A DNA stretch of 51,073 nucleotides from Roseburia sp. (GCA_026168605.1 JAPFDX010000021.1:1-51073), one strand, 5' to 3'; counted from the first letter of the stretch, positions 42,538 through 50,813 are shown. Translations and numbers: made by a program. The notes: generated from the sequence alone by a model not told the origin.

Positions 42538-43296
42538 ATGACAGTTGCAGAGTTGATTCGTCCGGGCGACAAGGCGGATATTATCCCGGTGCGCGAGCCG
42601 GGCAAGAGCGATGTGGAAGGAAAACTCTATAAGAGCAAGGTGTTTGATGTAAAGGAAAACGGCAACCTGGAAATGTCTATGCCGACGGAGCGCGGCAGGC
42701 TGGTGGTATTGTCGCTTGGCGCCCGCATGGAGATCGTGTTCTATACGAAAAACGGGTTATACCGTTCGGTCGGACAGATCAGGGAGCGCTATAAGAGCGC
42801 CAATCTCTATATCATGGAGGTGGAACTCAAGACACAGCCCCAGAAGTTCCAGAGACGTGAATATTACCGTTTCCCTTGTGTGATGGATTTTCAGTACTAT
42901 ACCATCACGAAGGAGGAGGCGCGGTTTGAATCGGCGGAAGCGCTGCTGATTCATCTGCGCGAGCAGGAGGATGAGGACGGGAAGAACCCGAACAGGGAGC
43001 GGGAATACGCCGGAAAGATCGTGGATCTAAGCGGCGGCGGGACGCGTTTCCGCACTCCGAAGGAGCTGGATCCGAGACAGTGGCTGCTGCTTGAGATCCA
43101 TTTGAAAAATGAGTCCATGGATAAGTGGTTTTACATTATCGGAGCAGTCATTGACTGCGTGAGACCGGAAAATGACAGCGAGAGAATGTTTGAGGTGAGG
43201 GCGAAGTTCCAGATCAGGGACGCGAACATGAGGGAAGAGATCATCCAGTTCATTTTTGAGGAAGAGCGCAAGCAGCGTCACAGGAGTATATGGTAA
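42538..43296 (+). CDS. PilZ-domain c-di-GMP receptor (YcgR-like flagellar brake)
   Basis: A 252-aa cytosolic protein with an N-terminal YcgR-type domain (about residues 1-100) and a C-terminal PilZ domain. The c-di-GMP-binding residues are intact: the RxxxR motif in QRREYYRF and DxSxxG in VDLSGGGTRF. YcgR relatives bind the stator or switch and slow the motor at high c-di-GMP. The start is ATG 42538 after AAGGGG; GTG 42529 is also in frame. It lies between flhG and cheB, and cheB overlaps its end. Confidence 0.92.
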   Translation: MTVAELIRPGDKADIIPVREPGKSDVEGKLYKSKVFDVKENGNLEMSMPTERGRLVVLSLGARMEIVFYTKNGLYRSVGQIRERYKSANLYIMEVELKTQPQKFQRREYYRFPCVMDFQYYTITKEEARFESAEALLIHLREQEDEDGKNPNREREYAGKIVDLSGGGTRFRTPKELDPRQWLLLEIHLKNESMDKWFYIIGAVIDCVRPENDSERMFEVRAKFQIRDANMREEIIQFIFEEERKQRHRSIW

Positions 43297-44375
43297 AAAT
43301 GAAAAAAAACATTTTGGTTGTCGATGACTCTGCACTCATGAGAAGGGTCATCTGTGATATAATCAATTCAGAGGGAACATTTCAGGCAGTAGATGTGTGC
43401 CGTGACGGTCTTGAGGCGTATGAGAAGCTGAAGACCAGAAAATATGACGGCGTCGTCCTGGACGTCAATATGCCGCGCATGGACGGTCTTGAACTGTTGG
43501 ATAAACTCCAGCAGGAGAAGATCAAAGCGACGGTCATCATGGTGAGTACTGTCACCACGAAGGACGCGGAGGTCACCATCCTTGCGATGGAGCGCGGAGC
43601 AGTCGATTTTGTCACTAAGCCGACAAATGTCATTGAAGCGAAGGGCGAGGACTTTAAGAAACGCCTGATCGCAGTGCTCTCCGCGGTGCTGAACACAGAG
43701 CGGTACCGCGCGGAGAGCCGGATGGGCGCGGCACCAAAGCCTGCGATTCCCGCCAGACCGGTCGCAAGAAAACCGCTGGCGGCGGGCAGGACCGGGAACA
43801 AGCTGGTGGCTCTTGCGTGCTCGACGGGCGGTCCGAAGGCATTGCAGAGTGTGATACCGTATCTTCCTGCGAATCTGGATGCGCCGATGGTTCTGGTGCA
43901 GCATATGCCGGCAGGCTTTACGAAGTCGATGGCGGACCGTCTGAATGAGGTCAGCCCGATCCGCGTAAAAGAGGCGGAGGACGGCGACGTTCTGCAAAAG
44001 GGGGCGGTCTATATCGCGCCCGGAGGCAGACATATGGAAGTCAGAAAATACCCGGACGGCAGCCATAGGATCAAGCTCAACGATATGCCGGCGATCGGCG
44101 GATTGCGGCCATGCGCCAATATCACTTACGATTCCCTGCGGCAGTCGGGCTACGATGAGATCGTGTGCGTGGTGCTGACAGGCATGGGTGCGGACGGTAC
44201 GAACGGGATCTTATCTCTGGCGAAGTCAAAGCCGCTGCACGTGATCGCGCAGGATGCGGCAAGCTGTGTCGTGTATGGAATGCCGAAAGCGATCGCAGAG
44301 ACGGGGCTGGTGGACGAGGTGGTCTCCCTGAATGATGTTGCCAAAACGATTACAAAGAATGTGGGGGTAAAGTGA
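43290..44375 (+). CDS. cheB: Chemotaxis methylesterase/deamidase CheB
   Basis: A 361-aa two-domain protein. The receiver (about residues 1-125) has VVDDSALMRR and the phosphoacceptor in VLDVNMPRMDG. The C-terminal esterase shows the catalytic Ser in LACSTGGPKALQ, His in QHMPAGFT and Asp in LTGMGADGTNG. It removes methyl groups from chemoreceptors. ATG 43290 overlaps the pilZ end; ATG 43299 is a close alternative. cheR, its opposing methyltransferase gene, is not in the window. Confidence 0.96.
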   Translation: MVKMKKNILVVDDSALMRRVICDIINSEGTFQAVDVCRDGLEAYEKLKTRKYDGVVLDVNMPRMDGLELLDKLQQEKIKATVIMVSTVTTKDAEVTILAMERGAVDFVTKPTNVIEAKGEDFKKRLIAVLSAVLNTERYRAESRMGAAPKPAIPARPVARKPLAAGRTGNKLVALACSTGGPKALQSVIPYLPANLDAPMVLVQHMPAGFTKSMADRLNEVSPIRVKEAEDGDVLQKGAVYIAPGGRHMEVRKYPDGSHRIKLNDMPAIGGLRPCANITYDSLRQSGYDEIVCVVLTGMGADGTNGILSLAKSKPLHVIAQDAASCVVYGMPKAIAETGLVDEVVSLNDVAKTITKNVGVK

Positions 44376-44376
44376 G

Positions 44377-46482
44377 ATGGATGTAAGCCAATACCTTGAA
44401 ATTTTCATTGATGAGACAAGCGAACATTTGCAGAACTTAAGCGACTGCATTATGGAACTGGAGAGAGATCCGGAGCATATGGATACCATCAACGAGATTT
44501 TCCGCGCAGCCCATTCCTTAAAGGGCATGGCGGGAACGATGGGATTTAAGAGGATGCAGCACCTGACGCACGATATGGAAAATGTATTTCAGGAAGTGCG
44601 CAGTGACAAGTTAAAGGTCACCAGTTCCATGATCGATCTGCTCTTTAAGTGTCTGGACGCCATTGAGGGGTATCTGAACAATATCAAGGAGAGCTCCGAT
44701 GAGGGAACCGAGGACAACGAGCTGATCATCCGGGAATTAAATAACCTGATCGCAGCGGCAAACGGCGAGCAGCCGGAAGAGGTGGAGACGCCGGCGGCGT
44801 CGGAGGAGAGTTCTGTCGGTGAGAAGAAGTATTTTGAGATTGCGCTGAGTGAATCCGAAAAGGACAAGCTCCGCGAGGCAGAGAAGAACGGACACCATGT
44901 ATACGGTATGACCGTGTATATCCAGAAGGACTGTCTGCTGAAGGCAGCGCGCGCATTCCTTGTCTTTAAGGCGGTGGAGGAGCTTGGGCAGATCCTTGTA
45001 TACAATCCGAGTTCACAGGACATTGAGGATGAGAAGTTTGACTTTGATTTCAGTTTCTTTGTATCGTCCGAGGCATCCTTTGAGAAGGTTTCCGGCGCTG
45101 CAAAGGCAGTGTCCGAGATCGAGTGCGTTGTGGGAGAGGAAGTGCCGTATGAGGTGCTTGCCGTGAAGCAGGAGAAAGCCGAGGTGGAAGCGGCTGCTGC
45201 GGCAGCGGCGGTGACTGCCGAGACCACGAAGGCACAGGAGCAGACACAGGCGCCAAAGGCACAGCCGGCGGCGGCAGCCAATAACAACAATAACGCCAGA
45301 AAACAGACGGTTTCCAAGCCGGTGACAAACCGCACCGTGCGCGTGGATATTGAGAAGCTGGACGCCCTGATGAACCAGGTTTCCGAGCTTATCATCGCAA
45401 AGAACAGTCTTGTTTCCATCAGTGGGGCGGAGTCCGGGGATTTCCAGAGCCAGTCCTTCCACGAGCAGATCGAGGGGCTTGAGCGCATCACGACAAGCCT
45501 GCACGAATCTGTGATGAAGGTGCGAATGGTTCCGATCGAGAGCGTGGTCAACAAGTTCCCGCGTATGATTCGCGACCTTTCCAGAAAGCTGAACAAGAAG
45601 ATGGAACTCTATATGTCCGGTGAGGACACGGAGCTTGACCGTACCGTGGTCGACCAGATCGGCGACCCGCTGCAGCATCTGCTCCGCAATTCCGCAGACC
45701 ACGGTCTGGAGGACAATGCGGTGCGTCTGGAAAAAGGAAAGCCGGAGGTCGGAAGCATTTTCTTAAAGGCATTCCAGGAGGGCAACAACGTTATCATCCA
45801 GGTCGGCGACGACGGCGCGGGCATCGATGTGGAGGCAGTGCGCCAGAAGGCGGTGGAGCGCGGCGTGATCACGCAGGAGCAGTCGGAGACCATGAGTAAG
45901 AAGGATATTGTCAATCTCCTGTTTATACCGAGTTTCTCCATGGCGAAAAAGGTTACGGATATCTCCGGCAGAGGCGTGGGTCTCGACGTTGTAAAATCCA
46001 ATATTGAGGCGCTCGGCGGCGACGTCGAGGTCAAGACGGAACTCGGCGAGGGCACGACCTTTACGGTTCGCCTGCCGCTGACGCTTGCGATCGTGCAGGC
46101 GCTGATGGTAGTCATCGGGGACGAGAAGTATGCGATCCCGATCGGATCCATTGCAAATATCGAGGATATTCCGGTTGAGGACATCAAGTATGTGGAGGCG
46201 AAGGAAGTGATCCATCTCCGCGGCAAGGTGATCCCGATCGTGCGCCTGACAGAGGTGCTTGATATCGAGAAAACCCAGGAGGAGCCGGAGAGCCTGACTG
46301 TCGTGATCGTGCAGAAGGGCGAGAGCCAGGCGGGACTTGTGGTGGACCGTCTGATGGGACAGCAGGAGATCGTGATCAAATCACTTGGAAAATATATGAA
46401 CAATAACAAGATCATCAGCGGAGCGACCATTCTTGGCGACGGCGAGGTGGCATTGATTCTCGATGTCAATGTATTGATGTAA
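44377..46482 (+). CDS. cheA: Chemotaxis histidine kinase CheA
   Basis: A 701-aa kinase. The P1 HPt domain has the phosphorylated His in FRAAHSLKGMAGTMG near residue 48. A P2-like segment (about residues 150-265) is followed by an Ala/Gln-rich linker (about 270-315). P3 dimerisation starts near VRVDIEKLDALMNQVSELI. The P4 ATPase has LLRNSADHGLEDN, DDGAGID and GRGVGLDVV. The P5 CheW-like domain forms the C-terminus. It phosphorylates CheY and CheB. cheB lies one base upstream and cheW overlaps the region just after its stop. Confidence 0.97.
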   Translation: MDVSQYLEIFIDETSEHLQNLSDCIMELERDPEHMDTINEIFRAAHSLKGMAGTMGFKRMQHLTHDMENVFQEVRSDKLKVTSSMIDLLFKCLDAIEGYLNNIKESSDEGTEDNELIIRELNNLIAAANGEQPEEVETPAASEESSVGEKKYFEIALSESEKDKLREAEKNGHHVYGMTVYIQKDCLLKAARAFLVFKAVEELGQILVYNPSSQDIEDEKFDFDFSFFVSSEASFEKVSGAAKAVSEIECVVGEEVPYEVLAVKQEKAEVEAAAAAAAVTAETTKAQEQTQAPKAQPAAAANNNNNARKQTVSKPVTNRTVRVDIEKLDALMNQVSELIIAKNSLVSISGAESGDFQSQSFHEQIEGLERITTSLHESVMKVRMVPIESVVNKFPRMIRDLSRKLNKKMELYMSGEDTELDRTVVDQIGDPLQHLLRNSADHGLEDNAVRLEKGKPEVGSIFLKAFQEGNNVIIQVGDDGAGIDVEAVRQKAVERGVITQEQSETMSKKDIVNLLFIPSFSMAKKVTDISGRGVGLDVVKSNIEALGGDVEVKTELGEGTTFTVRLPLTLAIVQALMVVIGDEKYAIPIGSIANIEDIPVEDIKYVEAKEVIHLRGKVIPIVRLTEVLDIEKTQEEPESLTVVIVQKGESQAGLVVDRLMGQQEIVIKSLGKYMNNNKIISGATILGDGEVALILDVNVLM

Positions 46483-46496
46483 TGGGGGTGAATGGC

Positions 46497-46943
46497 ATGA
46501 ACAACAATAATGTGGAAGTTATGGAAAAAGAAGTAAAACAGTATATCGTCGTCATGATCGGAAATGAGCAGTACGGGATCGATATCCGGTATGTGGATAA
46601 CATTGTGCGGATGCAGCAGATCACCCGTGTGCCGAAGGTGCAGTCCTATTTCAAGGGGATCATCAGTCTGCGCGGTGAGATCGTGCCGGTGATGAGCATC
46701 CGCCGCAAGATGGATCTGCCGGATGACGAATACACCAATGCCAGCAGGATCATCATTTTGAAGCTGGAGGAAAAGGGCGCGATCGGCGTGATCGTGGACG
46801 AGGTGAAGGAGGTTGTCAATCTGAGCGAGGATCAGATCGACAGGAATACCAACCGCGGCAGATTTATCAACGGCGTCGGCAAGCATGGGGAGGAGCTTAT
46901 CTCTCTTCTTGAGATCAGTGCGACCGTGGAGGAGCCGGTATAA
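46497..46943 (+). CDS. cheW: Chemotaxis adaptor CheW
   Basis: A 148-aa scaffold that links CheA to chemoreceptors. The CheW fold shows VVMIGNEQYGIDIRYVDNIV, FKGIISLRGEIVPVMSIR and AIGVIVDEVKEVVNLSEDQI. Start ATG 46497 follows GGGGGTGA; the in-frame ATG at 46482 overlaps the cheA stop and lacks a site. Confidence 0.95.
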   Translation: MNNNNVEVMEKEVKQYIVVMIGNEQYGIDIRYVDNIVRMQQITRVPKVQSYFKGIISLRGEIVPVMSIRRKMDLPDDEYTNASRIIILKLEEKGAIGVIVDEVKEVVNLSEDQIDRNTNRGRFINGVGKHGEELISLLEISATVEEPV

Positions 46944-46952
46944 GGGAAAGGG

Positions 46953-46982
46953 GTTAGTGGGATCCGGCGGGGTCTCACTAAC
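46953..46982 (+). promoter_or_regulatory. Strong stem-loop between cheW and cheC
   Basis: GTTAGTGGGATC (about 46953-46964) pairs with GGTCTCACTAAC (46971-46982) over 12 base pairs, including two G-U wobbles, with a six-base loop. Only TTTCT follows, so it would be a weak terminator or an mRNA processing/stability element lowering expression of cheC and later genes. Confidence 0.55.
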
Positions 46983-47014
46983 TTTCTATCTGTGAGAGGA
47001 GCGTGCAGAATTTT

Positions 47015-47635
47015 ATGGGTAAGATGACTTTGGAAGATGTGAATAACAGGTATCTGGACGTCCTGAGAGAACTCGGCAATATCGGTGCAGGAAACGCCAC
47101 GTCGGCGATCGCGAATATGCTTGGCATGAAGATCGATATGAATGTGCCGAATATCCGTCTGATGGAGGTTTCAAGCCTTGGAATGGCAGTCGGGGCTGAG
47201 GATGAGACGATCGTTGGCATCTTTCTGGAGGTGGAGAATGACATTGACGGAAGCATGATGTTTCTGCTGGACATTCCATCCGCGCGTTATCTGGTCAACA
47301 AGCTGATGATGCAGGAGGCGTCGGCGGACGAGCCGTTCGGCGAAATGGAGCTGTCCGCGCTCAAGGAAATCGGAAACATTATCGCAGGTTCCTATCTCTC
47401 TGCGCTGTCATCGCTGACACAGCTTGTGATCGTGCCTTCCGTGCCGTATATTGCGGTGGATATGGCGGCGTCGATCTTAAGCGTACCGGCGATCGAGTTT
47501 GGCCAGTACGGCGACAATGCGCTGCTGATACAGACGGAGATCTGTGCGGATGTGGCGATCAATGGATATTTTATACTGATGCCGGAGCAGGACTCCTATG
47601 AGAAGATATTAAAATCACTGGGAATTACAGTATAA
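47015..47635 (+). CDS. cheC: CheY-P phosphatase CheC
   Basis: A 206-aa CheC protein with both phosphatase motifs: ELGNIGAGNATSAIANML near residue 18 and LKEIGNIIAGSYLSALSSL near 115, each with the E..N pair. It dephosphorylates CheY-P and works with CheD. Start ATG 47015 (GGAG 13 bases upstream) is preferred over GTG 47003, which lies too close to that site. cheD follows after ten bases. Confidence 0.94.
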   Translation: MGKMTLEDVNNRYLDVLRELGNIGAGNATSAIANMLGMKIDMNVPNIRLMEVSSLGMAVGAEDETIVGIFLEVENDIDGSMMFLLDIPSARYLVNKLMMQEASADEPFGEMELSALKEIGNIIAGSYLSALSSLTQLVIVPSVPYIAVDMAASILSVPAIEFGQYGDNALLIQTEICADVAINGYFILMPEQDSYEKILKSLGITV

Positions 47636-47645
47636 GGAGAAACTT

Positions 47646-48131
47646 ATGGGCAAAGTCATAAAAGTGGGTATGGCGGACTTAAATATCTGCAAAGCCCCGG
47701 ACGTGATTACGACTTTGGGGCTGGGTTCCTGCATCGGACTTGTTTTATACGATCCGGTCACTAAGACCGGCGGCATGGTGCACTATATGCTGCCGGACAG
47801 TACAAAGGTGAGAAATAACAGTAATATTGCGAAGTTTGGAGATACAGGGATCCGGGAACTGTTAAAGCGTGTGGTCGCTGCGGGGGCGAACAAGGGCAGA
47901 CTGGTCGCCAAAATTGCGGGCGGAGCCAAAATGTTTGAGGTCAGCGGTCTGTCTGAGGTGGGAAACATCGGCGCGCGGAATGCGGAGGCGGCAAGAGCCA
48001 TTTTAAAGGAGCTTGGGATTCGTCTGGTGGCGGAGGATACCGGACTGAATTACGGAAGGACCGTGGAGCTGCACTGCGACACCGGAGAGTTCTATATCAA
48101 GTCTGTGGGAAAGCCGCTTAAGATTATTTGA
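47646..48131 (+). CDS. cheD: Chemoreceptor glutamine deamidase CheD
   Basis: A 161-aa deamidase that modifies chemoreceptor glutamines and is regulated by CheC. The catalytic Cys is in LGLGSCIGLVLYDPV and the His in GGMVHYMLPDS. KIAGGAKMF and VGNIGARNAEAAR are further family landmarks. AAGGAG precedes the start. The cheC-cheD pair is complete. Confidence 0.95.
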   Translation: MGKVIKVGMADLNICKAPDVITTLGLGSCIGLVLYDPVTKTGGMVHYMLPDSTKVRNNSNIAKFGDTGIRELLKRVVAAGANKGRLVAKIAGGAKMFEVSGLSEVGNIGARNAEAARAILKELGIRLVAEDTGLNYGRTVELHCDTGEFYIKSVGKPLKII

Positions 48132-48147
48132 TGAAGGGTATGGACGG

Positions 48148-48429
48148 ATGATGAAAACAAATGCAATACCTGCAATTATTATGCTGCTGGCGGGGCTTGT
48201 CGCTTCCCTGGCAGGGATCGGCGCGCACATGGATGTGACCGATTTTATGAAGATGCTTCTTGTCGTTCTGGTCATCTTTTATGTGATCGGATGGGGGGCA
48301 AAGATAGTCATTGACAAATTTTTTGCGGAGACGCAGGAAGAAGAAACCACGGATGGTGAGGAGTCTGGTGAGGAAGAGGACGGCCAGGCGGACGAGGATA
48401 CGGCAGACGCCGGTGAGAAAGAAGAGTAA
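48148..48429 (+). CDS. Small membrane protein with acidic tail, flagellar-cluster accessory
   Basis: A 93-aa protein I cannot assign to a named family. It has two predicted membrane helices, AIPAIIMLLAGLVASLAGI (about residues 6-25) and MLLVVLVIFYVIGWGAKIVI (about 35-55), then an acidic tail (residues about 60-93, mostly Glu/Asp/Gly). No catalytic motif is visible. It sits between cheD and sigD, in the same operon with short spacers. A motility-related membrane role is inferred from position only. Confidence 0.75.
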   Translation: MMKTNAIPAIIMLLAGLVASLAGIGAHMDVTDFMKMLLVVLVIFYVIGWGAKIVIDKFFAETQEEETTDGEESGEEEDGQADEDTADAGEKEE

Positions 48430-48449
48430 CTGAAACGTGGGGGCTTCAT

Positions 48450-49217
48450 ATGAAAACGCTGGAGAGAGAAAAGCTTTGGGAGACATATCAGAAAAATCCG
48501 ACTCCTGAGCTGCGGGAGAAACTGATCACAGAGTACGCGCCGTTAGTCAAGGTGGTTGCGGGGCGGCTCAGTATGTATCTGGGATATAACGTAGAGTATG
48601 AAGATCTGGTCAGCTACGGGATTTTTGGTCTGATCGATGCAATCGATAAGTTTGATATGGGGAAAGACGTCAAGTTTGAGACGTATGCAAGCCTGCGGAT
48701 CCGCGGGTCGATTTTAGACCAGATCCGCAAAATGGACTGGATCCCGAGGACGATCCGCCAGAAGCAGAAGAGGATCGAGGAGGCGGTGAAGGCGATCGAG
48801 ACGCGGACGGGGCGCAACGCTTTGGACGAGGAGATCGCTGCGGAGCTTGGCATCGAGGGAGCGGAGCTGTTGGAGTGGCAGTCCCAGCTAAAGGTGACGA
48901 ATGTTGTTTCGCTCAACGAATTTGTGGAGCAGGGCGGGGAACCGGTGATGGACGCCAGAAACAACTCCCAGTTCGCGCAGCCGGAGGATACCATTGAGGA
49001 AGAGGAGTTAAAGAAGGTTTTAGCGGAGACGATGGAGCTTTTGACTGAGAAGGAGCGCAGGGTGATCCTGCTGTACTACTATGAGGATCTGACGCTCAAG
49101 GAGATCAGCAATATCCTTGAGGTATCGGAATCCCGCGTGTCCCAGCTTCACACGAAGGCGCTTCTTAAGATGCGCAAAAAAATGGGTAACTATATGGGGA
49201 TTTTGACAAGCGAATAG
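48450..49217 (+). CDS. sigD: Flagellar RNA polymerase sigma factor (FliA/SigD)
   Basis: A 255-aa sigma-28 family factor that transcribes late flagellar and chemotaxis genes. Region 2 has ITEYAPLVKVVAGRLSMYLG and DLVSYGIFGLIDAIDKFD, followed by FETYASLRIRGSILDQIRKM, characteristic of FliA/WhiG. Region 4 has LLTEKERRVILLYYYEDLTL and the helix-turn-helix KEISNILEVSESRVSQLHTK. Its antagonist FlgM is not in this window. Its place near the 3' end of the operon is as in Bacillus subtilis. Confidence 0.96.
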   Translation: MKTLEREKLWETYQKNPTPELREKLITEYAPLVKVVAGRLSMYLGYNVEYEDLVSYGIFGLIDAIDKFDMGKDVKFETYASLRIRGSILDQIRKMDWIPRTIRQKQKRIEEAVKAIETRTGRNALDEEIAAELGIEGAELLEWQSQLKVTNVVSLNEFVEQGGEPVMDARNNSQFAQPEDTIEEEELKKVLAETMELLTEKERRVILLYYYEDLTLKEISNILEVSESRVSQLHTKALLKMRKKMGNYMGILTSE

Positions 49218-49235
49218 GGAAAGGGGTATCTGCCT

Positions 49236-49559
49236 ATGACAATTCGGCCAGTTGTTTTAAATGGTATGATCCAGCGGACGCAGGATCTTGGAAACATCAA
49301 ACAGCAGGAGGATAACAAGCCGGTCGTACAGCAGCAGAATATTAGTATTCAGCATGAGAAGCGTGAGGATCAGCTCGCGCATCAGGTACAGCAGACGGAC
49401 CAGAAGGAAAATCAGGGCTACCGCTACGATGCGAAGGAAAAGGGAAATAATGCGTACGAGGGCGGCAGTAAAAAGCGGAAAAATCCGAAGGAAAAGCCGG
49501 ATGAAAAGAAAGATGGCAAGGCTGCACGGCAGAGCAGCCATTTTGATATGAAGATATGA
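49236..49559 (+). CDS. Small hydrophilic Gln/Lys-rich protein of unknown function
   Basis: A 107-aa soluble protein without membrane helices, starting after AAAGGGG. The N-terminus (TIRPVVLNGMIQRTQDLGNI) looks ordered. The rest is rich in Gln, Glu, Lys and Asn and is probably disordered, ending SSHFDMKI. I do not recognise a family. It is embedded between sigD and the SwrB-position gene with short spacers (18 and 10 bases), so it is very likely part of the motility operon. Confidence 0.75.
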   Translation: MTIRPVVLNGMIQRTQDLGNIKQQEDNKPVVQQQNISIQHEKREDQLAHQVQQTDQKENQGYRYDAKEKGNNAYEGGSKKRKNPKEKPDEKKDGKAARQSSHFDMKI

Positions 49560-49569
49560 GGGATAAAGG

Positions 49570-50304
49570 ATGACTGGAATAGAGTGGGGTCTGCTTCTGA
49601 TTGGCAGTATATTTCTGATTGGAAGTTTTTTTGTTGCGGAGAGATTGTCCTCTTCGGAATTAAGCCAGGTGGCAGAACTGAGCGAGGATGAACTGAAAAA
49701 GATTATCGGGCGTGAGCTTGCGAATGCAGAGGAGCGGACCCGGCAGATGATCGACGAGCAGATCGAGGCGTCCATAGACAAGGTCGACCGCGCGCTCGGC
49801 AGGGAGACGAACGAGAAGATCATGGCGATCAGCGAGTATTCCGACACGGTGATCGAGAATATGAACAAGACGCATAATGAGATCATGTTTTTATATAGTA
49901 TGTTAAATGACAAGCATACGGAGCTGACGGGGATGGTTTCCGATCTTCAGCGCCTTGCCGCAGACATCAGGGATATAGAGGAAAGCCATGCGGCGGCAGA
50001 GAAGGGGCGTCATGTTTCGAAGGAGAATCCTGCGTCAAAGAAAAAGAATGCGAGAGGTACATCCGCAGCATCAGCGTCACCGGAGATGGAGGCGGCGGCT
50101 GTGCGGGATGCACTGGCAGAGCCTCCGGGGTCTGCGGGCGGCAGGGCGAAAAGGTCGCAGAAGGCTGCCGGGCAGGAGCAGGAGAGAGCCGCAAAAATTT
50201 TAAAGATGCACAGTGAGGGAGTGTCTGATATCGGAATCGCACAGAGCATGGGCATGGGCGTCGGCGAGGTGCGGCTGATCATCGGACTTCATAGAGGAGA
50301 GTAG
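49570..50304 (+). CDS. DUF6115/SwrB-like motility accessory protein
   Basis: A 244-aa protein with an N-terminal membrane helix (GLLLIGSIFLIGSFFV, residues about 7-22), a long cytosolic coiled coil (about 30-140, Glu/Lys/Arg-rich), a low-complexity Ala/Ser/Gly segment (about 145-205), and a C-terminal helix-turn-helix-like motif (AAKILKMHSEGVSDIGIAQS). This architecture and the place after sigD and before rpsB match Bacillus subtilis SwrB, which promotes maturation of the basal body/export gate. Direct homology is not proven by eye. AAAGG before ATG 49570 supports the start. Confidence 0.75.
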   Translation: MTGIEWGLLLIGSIFLIGSFFVAERLSSSELSQVAELSEDELKKIIGRELANAEERTRQMIDEQIEASIDKVDRALGRETNEKIMAISEYSDTVIENMNKTHNEIMFLYSMLNDKHTELTGMVSDLQRLAADIRDIEESHAAAEKGRHVSKENPASKKKNARGTSAASASPEMEAAAVRDALAEPPGSAGGRAKRSQKAAGQEQERAAKILKMHSEGVSDIGIAQSMGMGVGEVRLIIGLHRGE

Positions 50305-50309
50305 GTCGT

Positions 50310-50807
50310 TTGAAGTTAAAATATTATTTGCGTGGAATAGGAACAGGCATGATCGTCACGACGCTTCTGCTGGCATTCAGCTTTTCGCACAGGGAAGCGG
50401 AGATATCCGATGAAGAGGTGATGGAGCGCGCAGCCGCGCTCGGCATGGTCATGGCGGAGACGGAAGAAACCGAAACGAAAGAGCCGGGGGCAGAAGAACC
50501 GGGGACGGAGCTGCCACCGGAAACGGAAGAACCAGAGACGGAAGAACCGGGGACGGAGCTGCCGGCAGATGATGTGGGAGAGCCGGCTGTGGAGAGTTAC
50601 CAGCTTGTGATCGAGGAAGGCGATGTGTGCGAGACCGTCTGTGACAAACTGGAGGAGGACGGCGTGATCGGGGATGCGTGGGAGCTTCAGGTTTATATGG
50701 ATGAAGCAGGCTATGCCAAGAATATCCAGATCGGGGCGTATGAGATCCCATATGGGCTTACAGTGGAAGAAGTAGGGGAAATGATTGCGTCGGGACCGAC
50801 GCGGTAA
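50310..50807 (+). CDS. Short MltG/YceG-like membrane-anchored protein without catalytic domain
   Basis: A 165-aa protein starting at TTG 50310 after GAGGAGAG. It has a signal-anchor helix (YYLRGIGTGMIVTTLLLAFS), then a Glu/Pro/Thr-rich linker with repeated EEPGTELP units (about residues 48-90). A C-terminal domain of about 70 residues follows (YQLVIEEGDVCETVCDKLEE to YGLTVEEVGEMIASGPT), which resembles the LysM-like N-terminal domain of endolytic transglycosylase MltG. The MltG catalytic domain with its Glu is absent. It would sit outside the membrane in the wall. It is the last gene before the operon's end. Confidence 0.75.
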   Translation: MKLKYYLRGIGTGMIVTTLLLAFSFSHREAEISDEEVMERAAALGMVMAETEETETKEPGAEEPGTELPPETEEPETEEPGTELPADDVGEPAVESYQLVIEEGDVCETVCDKLEEDGVIGDAWELQVYMDEAGYAKNIQIGAYEIPYGLTVEEVGEMIASGPTR

Positions 50808-50813
50808 AGAGCG

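Noticed and set aside
45609-46886. Minus-strand open frame of 425 codons opposite cheA/cheW
   Set aside because: Shadow of conserved plus-strand genes; the translation is Ser/Thr/Ile-rich and resembles no family.
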